DNA of 64,000 nucleotides, taken from the NCBI RefSeq assembly GCF_000801335.2, contig NZ_JSEH01000003.1:124001-188000 (forward strand), in the 5' to 3' direction. The DNA is from Desulfovibrio sp. TomC. GTDB taxonomy: Bacteria; Desulfobacterota; Desulfovibrionia; Desulfovibrionales; Desulfovibrionaceae. The notes under the pieces are model-generated. The model did no database searches. It was not told where the DNA came from and was given only the letters and a program-made list of their open reading frames with translations. Both the position numbers and the translations under genes were made by a program. Below, piece by piece: positions 33,653-43,297 of the stretch; positions within the stretch are counted from its first letter, which is position 1; every line of letters begins with the position of its first letter.

Positions 33653-34636
33653 ATGACGCATGACGAGCACAGCCGCTCCGCCTCCGGGCGGGGCGGCAAA
33701 ATATCCCTTGTGGTTCCCGTGTATAACGAGGGCCAGGGACTCTATGCCCTGCGCGACAGCATCACGGCCGTCATGGACGCCACGGCCTACGAATGGGACT
33801 GCATCCTGGTCGACGACGGCAGCCGCGACGGCTCCTGGGGGATCGTCGAGGAGCTTTCCGCTGCGGACCCGCGTTTCAAGGGCCTGATGTTTTCCCGCAA
33901 TTTCGGCAAGGAAATGGCCCTTACCGCCGGAGTCGAGCACGCCATCGGGGCCGATGCCGTGGTCTGTCTCGACGCCGATTTGCAGCATCCGCCGGAAATC
34001 ATCCCGGACCTGCTGGCCAAGTGGGAGGAGGGCTACGACATCGTGGCCACCATCCGCGAAAAGGTCGCGGACTACTCCCTGGTCAAAAAGCTCGGCTCCA
34101 GGACCTTTTACTGGTTCATGAGCCGGTTTACCGACCTCGATCTGCCGCCCAATTCCACAGATTTCCGCCTGCTCGACCGCAAGGTCGTGGAGACGCTGTC
34201 CAAATTCACCGAGGGCTCGCGGATGTTTCGCGGCCTGATCGACTGGATGGGCTACAAAAAGACCTACATCTCTTTTTGCGCCCCGGCCCGCAGCCAGGGC
34301 GAGCCGGCCTATTCCGTCAAAAAGCTCTTTGATCTGGCCATCAACAGCTTCACCTCCTTTTCCCTCGTGCCGCTGCGCCTGGCCGGCTACCTGGGCCTTT
34401 TGATCATGACCGTCACCGTGCCGGTGCTGGGACTTATGGTCCTCAGTAACTGGTTTCTCGGGGCCAATATTACGGCCCTGGCCTTTTTCACGGTCTTCAA
34501 CACGCTTTTGATCGGCATTGTCCTGTGCGCCCTGGGCATGATGTCGCTCTACATCGGCCATATCCACACCGAGGTGGTCAACCGGCCCCTCTATATCGTG
34601 CGCTCCCGCGCCGGAACCTGGGACGAGACGCAGTGA
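33653..34636 (+). CDS. GT2 glycosyltransferase, ArnC/GtrB/DPM1-like, membrane-bound
   Basis: 327 residues. GT-A domain: LVVPVYNEGQGLYALRDS, VDDGSRDGSW, CLDADLQHPPEIIP with the DxD metal site, and NSTDFRLLDRKVV. Two C-terminal membrane helices (LAGYLGLLIMTVTVPVLGLM and the one starting FFTVFNTLLIGIVLC). This family loads a sugar from a nucleotide onto undecaprenyl phosphate. Overlaps the next GT2 gene by four bases (GTGA). Ribosome site is poor, consistent with coupling to the UXS gene 22 bases upstream. Confidence 0.9.
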   Translation: MTHDEHSRSASGRGGKISLVVPVYNEGQGLYALRDSITAVMDATAYEWDCILVDDGSRDGSWGIVEELSAADPRFKGLMFSRNFGKEMALTAGVEHAIGADAVVCLDADLQHPPEIIPDLLAKWEEGYDIVATIREKVADYSLVKKLGSRTFYWFMSRFTDLDLPPNSTDFRLLDRKVVETLSKFTEGSRMFRGLIDWMGYKKTYISFCAPARSQGEPAYSVKKLFDLAINSFTSFSLVPLRLAGYLGLLIMTVTVPVLGLMVLSNWFLGANITALAFFTVFNTLLIGIVLCALGMMSLYIGHIHTEVVNRPLYIVRSRAGTWDETQ

Positions 34637-35661
34637 GCTTTGACGCGCCGCTTTTTTCCATCATCATTCCGTTCAAGGCCCCTGGTCCCTACCTGCAAGA
34701 GAGCCTGCCCCACTTGCTGGCTCTGGCCGAGACGGATTTCGAGATCATTCTCGTCGCCGACGACGCCATGGACGTGGCGGCCCTGACCGCCGATCCCCGG
34801 GTGCGGGCTCTGGCCTCCGGGCCGGTGTCGCCGGCCGTCAAACGCGATCTGGGGTCGGTCTCGGCCCTGGGAACCTATCTGGCCTTTATTGACGACGACG
34901 CCTATCCCGACCGGGGCTGGCTGTCCGTGGCCCGGGCCGTGTTCGAAGCCTCGCCCGAGGTCTCGGCCGTAGGCGGTCCGGCCGAGACTCCGCCCGACGA
35001 CCCGTTCTGGGCCAGGGCGTCAGGCGCGGTCTTCTTAAGCCGCCTGACCGGCTTTCCCGAACGTTACCGGCCAACGCCGCCGCGCCGGTTTGTCGACGAC
35101 TGGCCGACGGTCAATCTGATCGTGCGCCGGGACGCCTTTTTTGCCGTGGGCGGCTTCGATACCGCCTGCTGGCCCGGCGAGGACACCAAGTTCTGCCTGG
35201 ACCTCGTCCACAAAAAGGGCGGCCGCATCCTCTATCTGCCCGAGCTTTTCGTCTGGCACCACCGCCGCCCGGGACTGGCCAAGCATCTGCGCCAGGTCGG
35301 CAACTATGGCCTGCACCGGGGCCATTTCGTGCGGGTGCATCCCGAAACCTCACGCCGCCCCTGTTATTTCGCCCCGGCCGCCTGGGTGCTCTTTCTGGCC
35401 GTGGCCCTGGCCTACGGCTTCTTCTATGTAGCCGACGGCGCCTCGCCCGCCCCGATCCTGGGGACGCTTTTGAGCCTGGGCTTTGGCGCCTACGGCCTGT
35501 TTCTCCTGGCCGTTTTTCTCGAACTCCGGCTCATGCGCCAGGAATCCCCGGCCGTGGCCCTGGCCGCCATCCCCTACGTGGCCCTGACCCACCTCTGGTA
35601 CGGCCTGCGTTTCCTCTATGGCCTCACCCGCAAAACGCTGACCAGCTCTCTTGGCAGGTAA
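34633..35661 (+). CDS. GT2 glycosyltransferase with C-terminal membrane helices
   Basis: 342 residues from a GTG that overlaps the upstream stop. GT-A features: FSIIIPFKAPGPYLQESLP, FEIILVADD, AFIDDDAYPDRGW (DDD in place of DxD), and GGFDTACWPGEDTKFCLDLV, the GGFD...EDxxxC-like acceptor/catalytic region. C-terminal hydrophobic segments WVLFLAVALAYGFFY and FGAYGLFLLAVFLEL anchor it. Acceptor unknown. Confidence 0.86.
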   Translation: MSFDAPLFSIIIPFKAPGPYLQESLPHLLALAETDFEIILVADDAMDVAALTADPRVRALASGPVSPAVKRDLGSVSALGTYLAFIDDDAYPDRGWLSVARAVFEASPEVSAVGGPAETPPDDPFWARASGAVFLSRLTGFPERYRPTPPRRFVDDWPTVNLIVRRDAFFAVGGFDTACWPGEDTKFCLDLVHKKGGRILYLPELFVWHHRRPGLAKHLRQVGNYGLHRGHFVRVHPETSRRPCYFAPAAWVLFLAVALAYGFFYVADGASPAPILGTLLSLGFGAYGLFLLAVFLELRLMRQESPAVALAAIPYVALTHLWYGLRFLYGLTRKTLTSSLGR

Positions 35662-35662
35662 T

Positions 35663-37138
35663 ATGAAAATTTCCGTGGCCTATCCGCCGCTTTCCTCGGA
35701 CAAGGGAACGCCGCTTTTAACGCAAAATCGCCAGTTCCAGTGGTTCACCAACCCCACCTACATCTATCCCATGGTGCCGGCCTACGCCGCGAGCCTCTTG
35801 GCCGCGCGCGGCCACGACGTCTCTTTTGACGACGGCATCGCCGATGAGAAGCGCTACGACGACTTCATGCGCGAACTCATCGCCAAGGCCCCGGACCTCA
35901 TCGCCCTGGAGACCAAGACCCCGGTGGTCACGCGCCACTGGAAGATCGTGGCCGAGCTCAAAAAGGCCCTGCCAAAGACCCGCGTGGTGCTCATGGGCGA
36001 CCACGTGACTGCCCTGCCGCGCGAATCCATGGAAAATTCCCCGGTGGACTTCGTCATCTGCGGCGGCGACTTCGATTTCATCCTGGCCGATCTGGCCGAT
36101 CATCTGGCCGGCACGCTGGCCGAGATGCCGGCCGGCGTGTGGCGGCGCGAGGGCGACGCAATCATCGACGGCGGCGTGGGGAGCCTCACCCACAACCTCG
36201 ACGAGCTGCCGTATATCGACCGCAAGCTGACCAAATGGGAACGCTACGCCTATAAAAACGGCAACTTCAAGTACACGCCCGGCACCTATGTCATGGCCGG
36301 CCGCGACTGCTGGTGGGGCCGGTGCACCTTTTGCAGCTGGACCACGCTGTTTCCGGGCAAGACCTACCGCACGGTCTCCCCGGCCCGGCACGTGGCCGAG
36401 ATCGAGCATCTGGTCAACGAGCTTGGCGTGCGCGAGATTTTCGACGACTCGGGCTGCTTTCCGCGCGGGGCCTGGCTGGAAGAATTCTGCAACCTGCTGA
36501 TCAGCAAGGGCCTGCATAAAAAGGTCGTGCTCGGCTGCAACATGCGTGTTGGCGAGTTGACCCAGGCCCAGTGGAATCTCCTGAAAAAGGCCAATTTCCG
36601 CTTCATCCTGATCGGCCTGGAATCCATGTCCCAGGACACGCTCAATAGGCTTAAAAAGGGCATCCAGGTCTCCCAGATCGAGGAGACCATGCGCATGGCC
36701 AAAAAGGCCGGCCTTGAGCCGCATATCACCACCATGGTCGGCTATCCCTGGGAGTCGCGCGAGGACGCCCGGCGCACGGTCGATTTTGCCAAGTCGCTTT
36801 TTTCCCGCGGCCTGCTCAATACCCTGCAAGCCACCATCGTCGTGCCCTATCCCGGCACGCCGCTCTTTGAAGAAGCCAGGCAAAACGGCTGGTTGACCAC
36901 CGAGAACTGGGACGACTACGACATGCGCATGTCGGTCTGGAAAAGTCCGATCTCCAATGCCGACGTGTTGCAATTTAAAGATGAGTTGTATAAAGCCGCC
37001 TTGTCGCCGGCGTTTATCGTCCGCAAAATCATGAGCATCCGGGACATCGACGACATAAAATTCCTGGCCCGGGCCGCTTCCAAGCTGCTGGGCCATCTGC
37101 TCAACAAAAGCCGCGCCAAGGGTTGCGACTGCAAATAA
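35663..37138 (+). CDS. B12-type radical SAM protein with CX4CX2C cluster motif
   Basis: 491 residues. N-terminal region (about 1-150: YPMVPAYAASLLAARGHDVS, VVLMGDHVTALP, VICGGDFDFIL) has the fold pattern of the cobalamin-binding domain of B12-dependent radical SAM enzymes, though the DxHxxG loop is not obvious. The [4Fe-4S] motif is CWWGRCTFC (Cys216, 221, 224), spacing 4 and 2 rather than the usual 3 and 2. SAM-site features follow: FDDSGCFP, GCNMRVGEL, FILIGLESMSQDTL, TTMVGYPWE. Such enzymes methylate unactivated carbons or rearrange sugars and lipids. Starts one base after the previous stop, so within the glycosyltransferase operon. Confidence 0.87.
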   Translation: MKISVAYPPLSSDKGTPLLTQNRQFQWFTNPTYIYPMVPAYAASLLAARGHDVSFDDGIADEKRYDDFMRELIAKAPDLIALETKTPVVTRHWKIVAELKKALPKTRVVLMGDHVTALPRESMENSPVDFVICGGDFDFILADLADHLAGTLAEMPAGVWRREGDAIIDGGVGSLTHNLDELPYIDRKLTKWERYAYKNGNFKYTPGTYVMAGRDCWWGRCTFCSWTTLFPGKTYRTVSPARHVAEIEHLVNELGVREIFDDSGCFPRGAWLEEFCNLLISKGLHKKVVLGCNMRVGELTQAQWNLLKKANFRFILIGLESMSQDTLNRLKKGIQVSQIEETMRMAKKAGLEPHITTMVGYPWESREDARRTVDFAKSLFSRGLLNTLQATIVVPYPGTPLFEEARQNGWLTTENWDDYDMRMSVWKSPISNADVLQFKDELYKAALSPAFIVRKIMSIRDIDDIKFLARAASKLLGHLLNKSRAKGCDCK

Positions 37139-37249
37139 GCCCGCAACAAGCCGTCTGCATATTGCCATGACCACCATGCCCACCGCTTTCGCCGGCCCTG
37201 GCCGCTGCCCTCCCTCCCGTTGCCTTCGTCCGGCAGGCGGCCGCTAGTC

Positions 37250-38185
37250 ATGGCGCGTGTCTCCGTGGTCGTTACCACGAAAAATGAAGCCGCCAACATC
37301 GGCCACTGTCTGGCCTCGGTGGCGGCCCAGGATTTTCCCAGCCAAGACCTGGAAATCATTGTCGTGGACAACGGCTCCGACGACGACACCAAGGCCATTG
37401 CCAGGCAGTATACCGATCTGGTCTTCGACAAGGGACCGGAACGCTCGGTCCAGCGCAACTACGGCATGCTCGACGTGGCCACGGGCGACTATGTCATGTT
37501 TCTTGACGCGGACATGATCCTGTCGCGGACCGTGATCCGCCGCTGCGTGGAGTTGCTCGACGCCGCCGGCCACGTGGCCCTGCATATTCCCGAAATTGTT
37601 CTGGGCGCGGATTATTTTCCGTCGGTTCGCCGCTTTGAACGCAGCTTCTACGACGGCACCGTCATCGACGGTGTGCGCATCATTGCCAAGGATGCTTTTG
37701 CCGCCGTCGGCGGCTTCGACGCCTCCCTGACCGGCCCGGAGGACTGGGACCTGGATAAAAAGCTCAAAGGCATTGGAACCATCGGGCTCCTGTCGCGCTA
37801 CGATTTCGACGCGGTGGATGCCTATGTCTCCAACCTGCCCAGGGACGGATTTCTCGATGCGCTGACCGGCTTCGAGGACCGCAGCGGGCTGGACGTGCCG
37901 CTTTTATTTCACAACGAAGCCGCTTTCCACCTCGGCCGCTACCTGAAAAAGAAGACGTATTACACAGGCAGCGCCGAGGCCTACATCGCCAAATGGACCA
38001 GGGAAGACCCGGATATTGCCCGCCAATACGGTGCGGTCTACCGGTTTTTTGGCGTCTTTATTGAACAAGGCCGCTACCGAAGGCTCATAACCCATCCGGG
38101 CAAGGCCTTCGGCATGTATTTCCTGCGTTTCCTCGTGGGCGCACTGTTTCTGGCCAGAAGAACACGCCAGGCCCCAAGCGCGTAA
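37250..38185 (+). CDS. GT2 glycosyltransferase
   Basis: 311 residues. VSVVVTTKNEAANIGHCLAS, LEIIVVDNGSDDDT, VMFLDADMILSR (DxD) and GGFDASLTGPEDWDLDKKL (catalytic ED). No long membrane helix until a weak segment FGMYFLRFLVGALFLARR at the end. Belongs to the same cluster and direction as the radical-SAM gene, 111 bases downstream. ATG 37250 is preferred over a TTG at 37220. Confidence 0.88.
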   Translation: MARVSVVVTTKNEAANIGHCLASVAAQDFPSQDLEIIVVDNGSDDDTKAIARQYTDLVFDKGPERSVQRNYGMLDVATGDYVMFLDADMILSRTVIRRCVELLDAAGHVALHIPEIVLGADYFPSVRRFERSFYDGTVIDGVRIIAKDAFAAVGGFDASLTGPEDWDLDKKLKGIGTIGLLSRYDFDAVDAYVSNLPRDGFLDALTGFEDRSGLDVPLLFHNEAAFHLGRYLKKKTYYTGSAEAYIAKWTREDPDIARQYGAVYRFFGVFIEQGRYRRLITHPGKAFGMYFLRFLVGALFLARRTRQAPSA

Positions 38186-38232
38186 GCCGCCCTCGAAACT
38201 CGCACCCAACCCGCCAACAGGAGTAGATCCCC

Positions 38233-39300
<1,068 letters not shown>

Positions 39301-39336
39301 TGTAGAGTTGCATAGAAATAGTAGAGAAGAGAAGAT

Positions 39337-39400
39337 GCCTCCGGCGGCGGGCGGGATAATCCCCCCGGACCCCTTGATGGGAAAAGTTGTCAAGGGGAGC
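39337..39400 (+). repeat. Palindromic intergenic repeat, type A copy R7
   Basis: GCCTCCGGCGGCG, GGCGGGATAATCCCCCC, GGACCCCTTGATGGGAAAAG, TTGTCAAGGGG. Begins 36 bases after the epimerase stop, in the same direction. Confidence 0.82.
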
Positions 39401-39516
39401 GCGTTACAATGATCGGAGTTGCCCCGCGAATCCCTTGCCTTCCAGGAGGGATTCCAAAGGGCACTGCCCTTTGGCCGCCGGAGGCATCCGGGGAGTGCCC
39501 GCAGACTCCCTCCTTT

Positions 39517-39551
39517 GGCGGGGCGGCGACCGAAGCGGTCGCCGCCCCGCC
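39517..39551. repeat. Perfect 16-bp inverted repeat
   Basis: GGCGGGGCGGCGACCG / CGGTCGCCGCCCCGCC with a 3-base centre AAG. No T-run follows on either strand. A very stable hairpin within the repeat block; may act as a transcript-end stabiliser. Confidence 0.75.
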
Positions 39552-39589
39552 ATTTCAGTTGATCAACCAGCGGTGATCGACGTATCCCC

Positions 39590-39672
39590 CCGTTAAGAAT
39601 TTTTGGGGAAGGCGGGGGTCTGGGGGAGGGAACCCTTTTTTGCAAAAAAGGGTTCCCTCCCCCAGGTCTTCG
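39590..39672 (+). repeat. Palindromic repeat, type B copy (R8)
   Basis: AATTTTTGGGGAAGG, GGGGGTCTGGGGGAGGG, then a palindrome AACCCTTTTTTGCAAAAAAGGGTT flanked by GGGAGG/CCTCCC. Same order and same position relative to the downstream start as the copy upstream of hslV. Confidence 0.75.
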
Positions 39673-39696
39673 CCTCGTCTCCCACAGGAGTCCTGT

Positions 39697-40764
39697 ATGC
39701 AGACCATGCTTGTGACCGGCGGGGCCGGGTTTGTCGGCAGCAATCTGGCTATGGCCTTCAAGAAGAAATATCCGGAACGCTCCGTGATCGTGCTGGACAA
39801 CTTGAAGCGGCGCGGGTCGGAATTCAACGTACCGCGTCTGGTTGCGGCCGGCATCCGGTTTGTGCATGGGGACATCCGCAACCTGGAAGACCTGGAACTG
39901 GCCGACAAGATCGACGTGCTCCTCGAGTGTTCGGCCGAGCCGTCGGTGCTGGCCGGCTTTGGCGGCTCGCCCAAGTATCTCATCAACACCAATCTGACCG
40001 GCACCATCAACTGTCTGGAAGTGGCCCGCAAAAACGCCGCCGACGTGGTGTTTCTGTCCACCAGCCGGGTCTATCCCTACGATCCCATCAATGCCATCGG
40101 GGTACGGGAAGAAGCGTCGCGGTTTGTCTGGGAGTCCGGCCAGGGGCCGCGCGGCTGGTCCGAAGCGGGCGTGGACATCGACTTCGATCTCAACGGGCCG
40201 AAGTCCATGTACGGGGCCACCAAGCTCTGCTCGGAATTCGTGCTGCGGGAATACGAAGCCATGTACGGCGTGCGCAGCGTGATCAACCGCTGCGGCGTCA
40301 TTGCCGGGCCGTGGCAGTTCGGCAAGGTCGACCAGGGTGTGTTTTCCTTGTGGGTCCAGGCCCACTATTTCAAGAAATCGCTGTCGTATATCGGTTTTGG
40401 CGGTCTGGGCAAGCAGGTGCGCGATCTGCTGCACATCGACGATCTGTTCGATCTGCTGGATATCCAGCTGTCAGACCTTGAGAAAGCCCGCGGCAAGGTG
40501 TACAATGTCGGCGGCGGAAGAGACACGAGCCTGTCGCTGCTGGAAACCACGCGGCTTTGCCAGGAGCTGACGGGCAACACCATTGAAATCCGCAGTGACC
40601 CGGTCAACCGGCCGGCCGATCTGGCTATTTATATGGGCGACAACCGGCGGGTGACGGAAGATTACGGTTGGAAGCCCAAGCGCAGTGCGGAAACGATCCT
40701 GCAGGATCTTTTTCATTGGGTCCGCGAAAACGAGACAAGCCTGCGCACGCTTTCCGCCCTGTAA
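39697..40764 (+). CDS. NAD-dependent epimerase/dehydratase (CDP-sugar epimerase-like)
   Basis: 355 residues. NAD loop [37 protein letters not shown] (the SAEPSV...GG group shared with tyvelose epimerases), STSRVYPYD, SMYGATKLCSEFV with intact YxxxK, RCGVIAGPWQFGKVDQGVF and VRDLLHIDDL. ATG 39697 follows AGGAG. It probably works on the same nucleotide sugar as the epimerase upstream; two related but non-identical epimerases side by side suggest successive steps. Confidence 0.87.
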   Translation: MQTMLVTGGAGFVGSNLAMAFKKKYPERSVIVLDNLKRRGSEFNVPRLVAAGIRFVHGDIRNLEDLELADKIDVLLECSAEPSVLAGFGGSPKYLINTNLTGTINCLEVARKNAADVVFLSTSRVYPYDPINAIGVREEASRFVWESGQGPRGWSEAGVDIDFDLNGPKSMYGATKLCSEFVLREYEAMYGVRSVINRCGVIAGPWQFGKVDQGVFSLWVQAHYFKKSLSYIGFGGLGKQVRDLLHIDDLFDLLDIQLSDLEKARGKVYNVGGGRDTSLSLLETTRLCQELTGNTIEIRSDPVNRPADLAIYMGDNRRVTEDYGWKPKRSAETILQDLFHWVRENETSLRTLSAL

Positions 40765-40895
40765 CAACGGGGGGAGTACGGCGCTCCCGGAAAACGAGCG
40801 TCATGTTGTAACGCTTCGTGCTCTTGGAAACTGCGGGCCTCATTTTTGACCGACATGGATTTCGATGACCTGACACGAGCATGGAGGCGGGCAGG

Positions 40896-41741
40896 ATGGC
40901 GGTGCGCAAGGTCGATCATCAGCGGATGCTGGCAGATGCCCGCACCATTCGGGAAAACATCAGTCGCGCCCGGGGCTACCTGCGGCGCGACGATTTGTAT
41001 CGGTGCATCGAGGCGGCCAACGATGCCCTGGTGCTCAAGGGCACCAGTTCGGCCCTGGGCATGGGCCGGTCCGAAGTCGATCTGCTGTTTGTGGAGATGT
41101 GCGACGAGTTCAGCCGCTACCCCCGTGTTGTGGCCTTTCTGGAGAGCATCGGCGTCTCGGGAGGGCCTTTTTTACGCTACAAGGCCGGCGATGAGACGCT
41201 GCTGATCAAAAAGCTCACGGCTTTTCGCATCAAGATGGAAGACGTCGAAGAGCACCAAAGCGCCCGGGAGGAAAAGCGGCGGGCGGCCCAGCGCGACGAG
41301 TGGCTGGCCCTTGGGCGCGAACATCTGGCCCAGAAGAGTTTCCCCAAGGGCAAGGTCTATCTGCGCCGGGTGGTGGAGAGCTACGGCGAGGAGCCGGGCA
41401 TTGTGCGCGAAGTGGGCAGCCTCTTTTTCGAGGCCGGTTTGCTCCCGGAAGCAGCCGAGATGTTCATGCTGGCCATCAAGACCACGCCCTCGGACGAACA
41501 GGCCTGGCGCGGGGCCATCGAGGCCTGGGACGCCCTTGGCGAATTCAAGCAGGCCGAGGCGCTCTATCTCGACGCGGTGCGCACCTTTGGCGGCCATCCC
41601 ATGACCTTTCTCAATATTGCCAAGTTCTACCTCAAATGGAACCGCAAGGACGACGCCTACGCCTACGCCCAGCGCGCCCTGGACTTGGACGGCAGCCTGA
41701 CCGAGGCCCAGGAGATCCAGGACCGCATTGAAAGGCGGTAG
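40896..41741 (+). CDS. Tetratricopeptide-repeat protein
   Basis: 281 residues. N-terminal half is charged and helical (TIRENISRARGYLRRDDLYR; EEKRRAAQRDEWLALGREHL). The second half contains TPR-like units with the A/Y/F spacing: EVGSLFFEAGLLPEAAEMFM, AWDALGEFKQAEALYLDAVR, KFYLKWNRKDDAYAYAQRAL. Likely a scaffold; no enzymatic motif. ATG 40896 has GGAGG 8 bases upstream; ATG 40881 is an alternative. No clear operon partner, followed by repeat R9. Confidence 0.8.
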   Translation: MAVRKVDHQRMLADARTIRENISRARGYLRRDDLYRCIEAANDALVLKGTSSALGMGRSEVDLLFVEMCDEFSRYPRVVAFLESIGVSGGPFLRYKAGDETLLIKKLTAFRIKMEDVEEHQSAREEKRRAAQRDEWLALGREHLAQKSFPKGKVYLRRVVESYGEEPGIVREVGSLFFEAGLLPEAAEMFMLAIKTTPSDEQAWRGAIEAWDALGEFKQAEALYLDAVRTFGGHPMTFLNIAKFYLKWNRKDDAYAYAQRALDLDGSLTEAQEIQDRIERR

Positions 41742-41785
41742 CCGCCTTTTGGCAGGAAGGAGATGGGGACGGAAGTCGCAAGCGT

Positions 41786-41872
41786 GCCTCCGGCGGCCGG
41801 GGGGATGATCCCCCCGGCCCCCTGCAAAGGAAGACGTTTTTCAAGGGGTTCTTGGCGTTGGCTGGCAAACTG
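41786..41872 (+). repeat. Palindromic intergenic repeat, type A copy R9 (full length)
   Basis: GCCTCCGGCGGCC, GGGGGGATGATCCCCCC, GGCCCCCTGCAAAGGAAGAC, then the tail GTTTTTCAAGGGGTTCTTGG, CGTTGGCTGGCAA. Begins 44 bases after the TPR gene stop, same direction. Best copy for defining the family. Confidence 0.88.
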
Positions 41873-41896
41873 GGCGGCTACCGGCCTGGGCGCACC

Positions 41897-43288
41897 TTAT
41901 TTCCCGATACAGAACCGGTCGAACACGGCGTTTAGGACGGCATCCGGGGTGGTCTCGCCGGTGATGTCGGCCAGGAGCGCGCTGGCCGTCTCCAGGCGAA
42001 CGCCCATGATGTCGTAGGGCAGGCCCCTGGCGATGTCGGCCAGGAGTTCGGCCAGTTCGGCCCGGGCGGCGGTCAGGGCGGCGGCTTCGCGGTCGCTTGG
42101 GGCCGGGGTGTCGGGTTCGGGCGGGCCGGCGTCCCGGGTAAGGATGGCCCGCATGGCCGCGACCAGTCCGGTCAGGCCGAAACCGGTGCGCGAGGAGACT
42201 GCCACCTGGGCCAGCCCCCGGGCAGCCAGCAACGCGGCGGGAGCGGGTTCTGCCGGGGGCAGGTCGGCCTTGGTGATTACGGCCAGCACTTTGGCCGGGG
42301 TCAGCGCCGCGATGACGGCCTCGGCCTCGGCGTCCGGGACAAAGGGGGCGGAGCCGTCCACCAGATAAAGGCCAAGCTCGGCCCGGCTGGCCTTGGCCTT
42401 GCCGCGCTCCTTGCCGATTTTTTCAATGGCATCCTCGGTAGAACGCAGGCCGGCGGTGTCGGTCAGGCGTACGGGCAGGCCGTCGAGGTCGAGGGATTCT
42501 TCCAGGTAATCGCGGGTGGTGCCGGGCAGATCGGCCACAATGGCCCGGTCGGCGCCGAGCAGGGCGTTAAACAGACTGGATTTGCCGGCATTGACCCGGC
42601 CAAAAAGGGCCACGGTCGTCCCCTCGCGGTAGGGCCGGGCCCGGCGGCCGGCCTCAAGCAGGGCGTCGATGCGGGTCAGAACGGCGGCCACCCCCTCGGC
42701 AAAGGCGGCCTTGGGCAGACACTCCACTTCCTCTTCGGGAAAATCCACAGCCAGACAGATGCCGGCCATGAGATCGGCCAGGACCGCGCCGAGTTCCCGG
42801 GCGGCCTGGCCCATGGCCCCGGAGAGGCGGGTGAGCGCCAGCTCGGCCTGCGCCTCGCCCCGGGCGGCGATGAGTTCGGCCACGGCTTCGGCCTGGGACA
42901 GGTCCAGGCGACCGTTTACGTAGGCCCGCTTGGTGAATTCTCCGGGGCCGGCCGGCCGGGCTCCCAGGGCATAGACGGCTTCCAGGACAGACCGCAGCAC
43001 GGCCGGGGAGCCGTGGCAGAAGAGTTCCACCGTGTCTTCGCCGGTATAGCTGCCGGGACCGGGCATGAAGGCGGCCATGCCTTCATCCAGAAGCTTGCCG
43101 GCCGGGGTTGAAAACGTGCCGTGGTGCAGGCGGTAGGGTTGTAGACCGGCGAAATCCGGCCGGCCGGACCGAAACAGACGCTCGCCGATTGGCCGGCTGG
43201 CCGGACCGCTTACGCGTACGATACCGACGCCGCCGCGGCCCGGCGGGGTGGCCACGGCGGCAATGGTGTCCGAGGCGGGCAGGCGCAT
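41897..43288 (-). CDS. mnmE: tRNA modification GTPase MnmE
   Basis: 463 residues. N-terminal tetrahydrofolate-binding domain (DTIAAVATPPGRGGVGIVRV; PGSYTGEDTVELFCHGSP), helical domain, and an inserted G domain: P-loop GRVNAGKSSLFN, PGTTRDYLEE, DTAGLR, and NKxD-like ITKAD. Ends in the invariant FCIGK whose cysteine is required for the reaction. With MnmG it makes 5-carboxymethylaminomethyl-uridine at wobble position 34. The N of NKxD is T here (ITKAD), a conservative variant. Ten bases downstream of the aminotransferase, same strand. Confidence 0.96.
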   Translation of the reverse strand: MRLPASDTIAAVATPPGRGGVGIVRVSGPASRPIGERLFRSGRPDFAGLQPYRLHHGTFSTPAGKLLDEGMAAFMPGPGSYTGEDTVELFCHGSPAVLRSVLEAVYALGARPAGPGEFTKRAYVNGRLDLSQAEAVAELIAARGEAQAELALTRLSGAMGQAARELGAVLADLMAGICLAVDFPEEEVECLPKAAFAEGVAAVLTRIDALLEAGRRARPYREGTTVALFGRVNAGKSSLFNALLGADRAIVADLPGTTRDYLEESLDLDGLPVRLTDTAGLRSTEDAIEKIGKERGKAKASRAELGLYLVDGSAPFVPDAEAEAVIAALTPAKVLAVITKADLPPAEPAPAALLAARGLAQVAVSSRTGFGLTGLVAAMRAILTRDAGPPEPDTPAPSDREAAALTAARAELAELLADIARGLPYDIMGVRLETASALLADITGETTPDAVLNAVFDRFCIGK

Positions 43289-43297
43289 GGCGGCAGC

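Larger units (their letters stand above)
39301..39696. other. Intergenic region made of stacked palindromic repeats
   Basis: 396 bases with no gene. Contains type A copy R7 (39337-39400), an inverted fragment ending GCCGCCGGAGGC (about 39433-39486) with the palindrome CCAAAGGGCACTGCCCTTTGG, a 16-bp perfect hairpin (39517-39551), and a type B copy (39590-39672) just before the next gene. Confidence 0.75.
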
